From Leishmania donovani (taxonomy: Eukaryota; Euglenozoa; Kinetoplastea; Trypanosomatida; Trypanosomatidae), in the NCBI RefSeq assembly GCF_000227135.1, contig NC_018262.1, positions 1,635,278-1,699,277 of the forward strand: a DNA stretch of 64,000 nucleotides, given 5' to 3'. Made by a program: the position numbers and the translations under genes. Positions 61,909-64,000 of this stretch are shown here, piece after piece. The notes beneath the pieces are model-generated. The model did not search any database, was not told the DNA's origin, and worked only from the letters and a program-made list of their open reading frames with translations. How positions within the stretch are numbered: position 1 is the stretch's first letter; each line of letters starts with the position of its first letter.

Positions 61909-64000
61909 GCAGAGAGACCTCTTGGCTGTCGCTGCTCTCGCTTCTCCCACACACGCTTCTTACAACTTCCTTTTCATTATTTTCATTCTCAGTCGCTGTT
62001 CAGACGCGCTGTCGGGCTGTGCATTGCCTCTGTGTGCACGTGAGTCGTATGTGTGTGGGCGTACGTTCGGTGCAGAGGGCGAAAAGGATGCGAAACACCG
62101 TTCGCTGCTCGCGCGCTCCCATGTACCGTATACGCCTACTCAACGCGTTGGCACACGGGGGTGGAAATGGGAAAAGTGTATGTATGAAACAAAAAGAGCG
62201 GTCTGTTCTGCCGTTCCGTTCTGCAGGCGCGGTGTGGGGTGTGGCGGTGCTTTCTATCTTTTTCTCTTTTTGAGGTGGGGTGGGGTGGGGCGGGTTTTAC
62301 CTGACTGACCTCACTCCTTTTTCACCCCCAAATCTCTTTGCAGATAAAGATATGTGTATGTATGTATACATATGTGCGTGCGTGCATCTAATATATATTT
62401 GGCTATGCGTGGGACTGTGCCGGCGCATGTGAATTACATCCTTGTTGAATCGCTCAAAGGATCAACAAGATGCGCCTCTCTCTTTGACCTGTGTATGCTT
62501 CTCTTACCCCCCCCCCCATCCCTCCTTTTTCGCCCGCTCATCTACTCTTCACTTGATCGTCCTCTACCCGGGTATCAATATATGTATCCCTTATGTGTGT
62601 GTGCTTTTCAAGTCAACCTATCGTTGCCCACCTATATGCGTCCCTGCTTTCCTTCTTGTCGTTGTCGCTTGCGTTTTTTTTCTTGTGTGGGTCTGTGGGG
62701 GTGCGAGGGCCGTTTCAAACCTTCCGTTGTTTTGGCCGCCTCCTCTCCTTCATTCGCTCTGTTTGCTTGCCGTGTCTCTTCCTTGTCTTTGGTGCGTGTG
62801 GCTCGTCCATCGTCTCTCTCTCTCTGCGAATTACTTTTAGAGGACGCGCAGGATATGCGAAGCAATCGAGTAGCCGCCAGGGTGCAGCAGGTGCTGTTTC
62901 ACTTTACACAGGTGCCCGCTCATCCTCTGTATTTTTTTTCCCCTTTGGAGTTGACTTCAGAGAGGCCTCTCCACGTTTAGTGGTGGGGCGCAGTCCGCCG
63001 CTTTCTTCTCGGGGGCCGCGAATGTTATAATGGTCGTTATTTGCTTAAATGGCAGTCGGGCGCAGTTTTATGTTTTTTTTTTTCGGCATAGAAGCAGAGG
63101 CAGGTTGGTCAAAGGCGTCGCTCTCTCATGGTCTCCGGTCTGACGTGATGCTTTCGTTTTATTTTTCCCTCTTCTGCGCTATCCAAGATCGAGGCACATT
63201 TGGTAGAGACGGAGCTCGGTGGGGTAGGGGCGAATCGAGCGGGTTCACGTTGGGCTGCCCTCTCGCTCTCGCTCTCTCTCCTTTGCTGACGTTTGCCGGT
63301 GTGCCTTCGCGCTCTTTTCCCTCTTTGAACTCTTGGTAATGTCACACTAAATGCTTTTGCTTTCCCTACGGCTTGTGCTTGTCGATCCCACGTCGCCACA
63401 ACATTAGAGACGCATTCGTATAACCTCCATGTCGTTCTCCCAGTCTTCCTCTTCCCTTCGGCACTTTTTTTTTAGCTCTCGCCATCTCTTTCTTGTCCGT
63501 GTGCGTGTGTGTGTGTGTGTGTGTAGTAGCTGGTTGCGGCTGTGAGTGGGATATTTTTTCTCCTGCGATTTTTGTCGCTTTCCTTGCGCATGTTTTCTAC
63601 CGAGGCGCTCCGTCACGCAACTCCCACCCCCTCCTTGCGCGCTCACGTCTACCCTTCGCTCATCTTTTGTCTTTCCCTCTTCGCGTCCTATGCCCTTCTT
63701 TCCTCTTCACGTGCCCATTAGACGCCTCGCTACATTCAGGTGCACACTGGCATAATCCTTTCCTCTTTTTGCTTTTCTTTTCGTGTGTCTGTCGCCTGTG
63801 TGCATGTGTGCCAGTACGACTGTCCTTTTTCTCTTCCTCATCACGGACTCCTCTTTTCATTACCCCCTTCCGCCGTTCGCTCTCGTGTTCTTCCTGGCCC
63901 TCGGTTTTCCGCTTCCATATTTCCCCTCTCCCCTATTTCAGCTGATCAACAGGAAAAGAAAATATAACGACAAGGCGGTGCTGCCGCTTTCTTGGGTTTC
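61909..64000. other. Intergenic/UTR DNA to the window end
   Basis: About 2.1 kb with no gene. It holds a C9 run at ~62510, GT repeats (63498-63523), T-runs and an AT-rich patch at 62340-62400. The last 300 bases are strongly pyrimidine-rich and may be the leader of a gene beyond the window. Confidence 0.55.

Noticed and set aside
1..64000. tRNA, rRNA or snRNA genes
   Set aside because: I looked for tRNA B-box-like GGTTCGAATCC sequences with matching arms and for long structured RNA on both strands and found nothing convincing by eye. A covariance-model scan would be decisive.

Overview
The window looks like a nuclear chromosome segment of a trypanosomatid, most probably Leishmania or a close relative. 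Every supported gene is intronless and on the + strand, as in a single polycistronic transcription unit. Coding DNA is GC-rich and rich in G/C third positions. Intergenic DNA is full of pyrimidine tracts followed by AG (trans-splicing signals) and of CA/GT microsatellites. The protein content is eukaryotic: poly(A)-binding protein, HBS1, BBS1, SF3b10, Pol III RPC4. From memory, PABP2 and BBS1 both lie on Leishmania major chromosome 35, so this may be the matching segment; that is inference only.

Layout. 1-948: 3' part of an Acl4-type TPR chaperone of ribosomal protein L4. 2218-5538: large protein with three ECTF(H/K/R)P motifs. 6561-6815: SF3B5/SF3b10, followed by a probable SIDER-type degenerate retroposon (7320-7759). 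8052-9497: possible mitochondrial protein with an SseB-like domain. 10334-10954: HDDC2-type HD-domain 5'-nucleotidase. 11811-15005: large unrecognised protein. 16207-17964: basic Ser/Pro/Ala-rich protein. 20463-22220: poly(A)-binding protein, probably PABP2. 22221-28882: 6.6 kb with no credible gene. 28883-29803: TB2/DP1/HVA22-like membrane protein. 31854-33794: HBS1. 35570-37048: DUF2009/UPF0652 protein. 37873-38967: RPC4. 39823-41604: BBS1. 42424-43116: VMA21-like V-ATPase assembly factor. 44057-44230: 57-residue single-span membrane protein.

44.2-50.7 kb is the most unusual part. It contains a duplicated degenerate repeat, a C20A9 homopolymer block, a G/T-rich island, and a ~2.6 kb decayed gene (48117-50719). 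That gene's coding sense passes through several frames and keeps a PD-(D/E)XK-nuclease-like signature. After another gene-poor stretch, which holds a possible 53-residue membrane protein at 51084-51245, come two Ser/Pro-rich proteins of unknown function (54886-57114 and 60109-61908). The window then ends in non-coding DNA.

The genes do not form a functional operon. They are housekeeping genes for ribosome assembly, splicing, Pol III transcription, mRNA binding, ribosome rescue, V-ATPase assembly and ciliary trafficking, plus lineage-specific proteins. As is usual for trypanosomatids, regulation is expected mainly through the untranslated regions. I did not find a clear new multi-gene system. 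The best leads are the decayed nuclease-like gene with its repeat-rich surroundings, and the small membrane-protein candidates.
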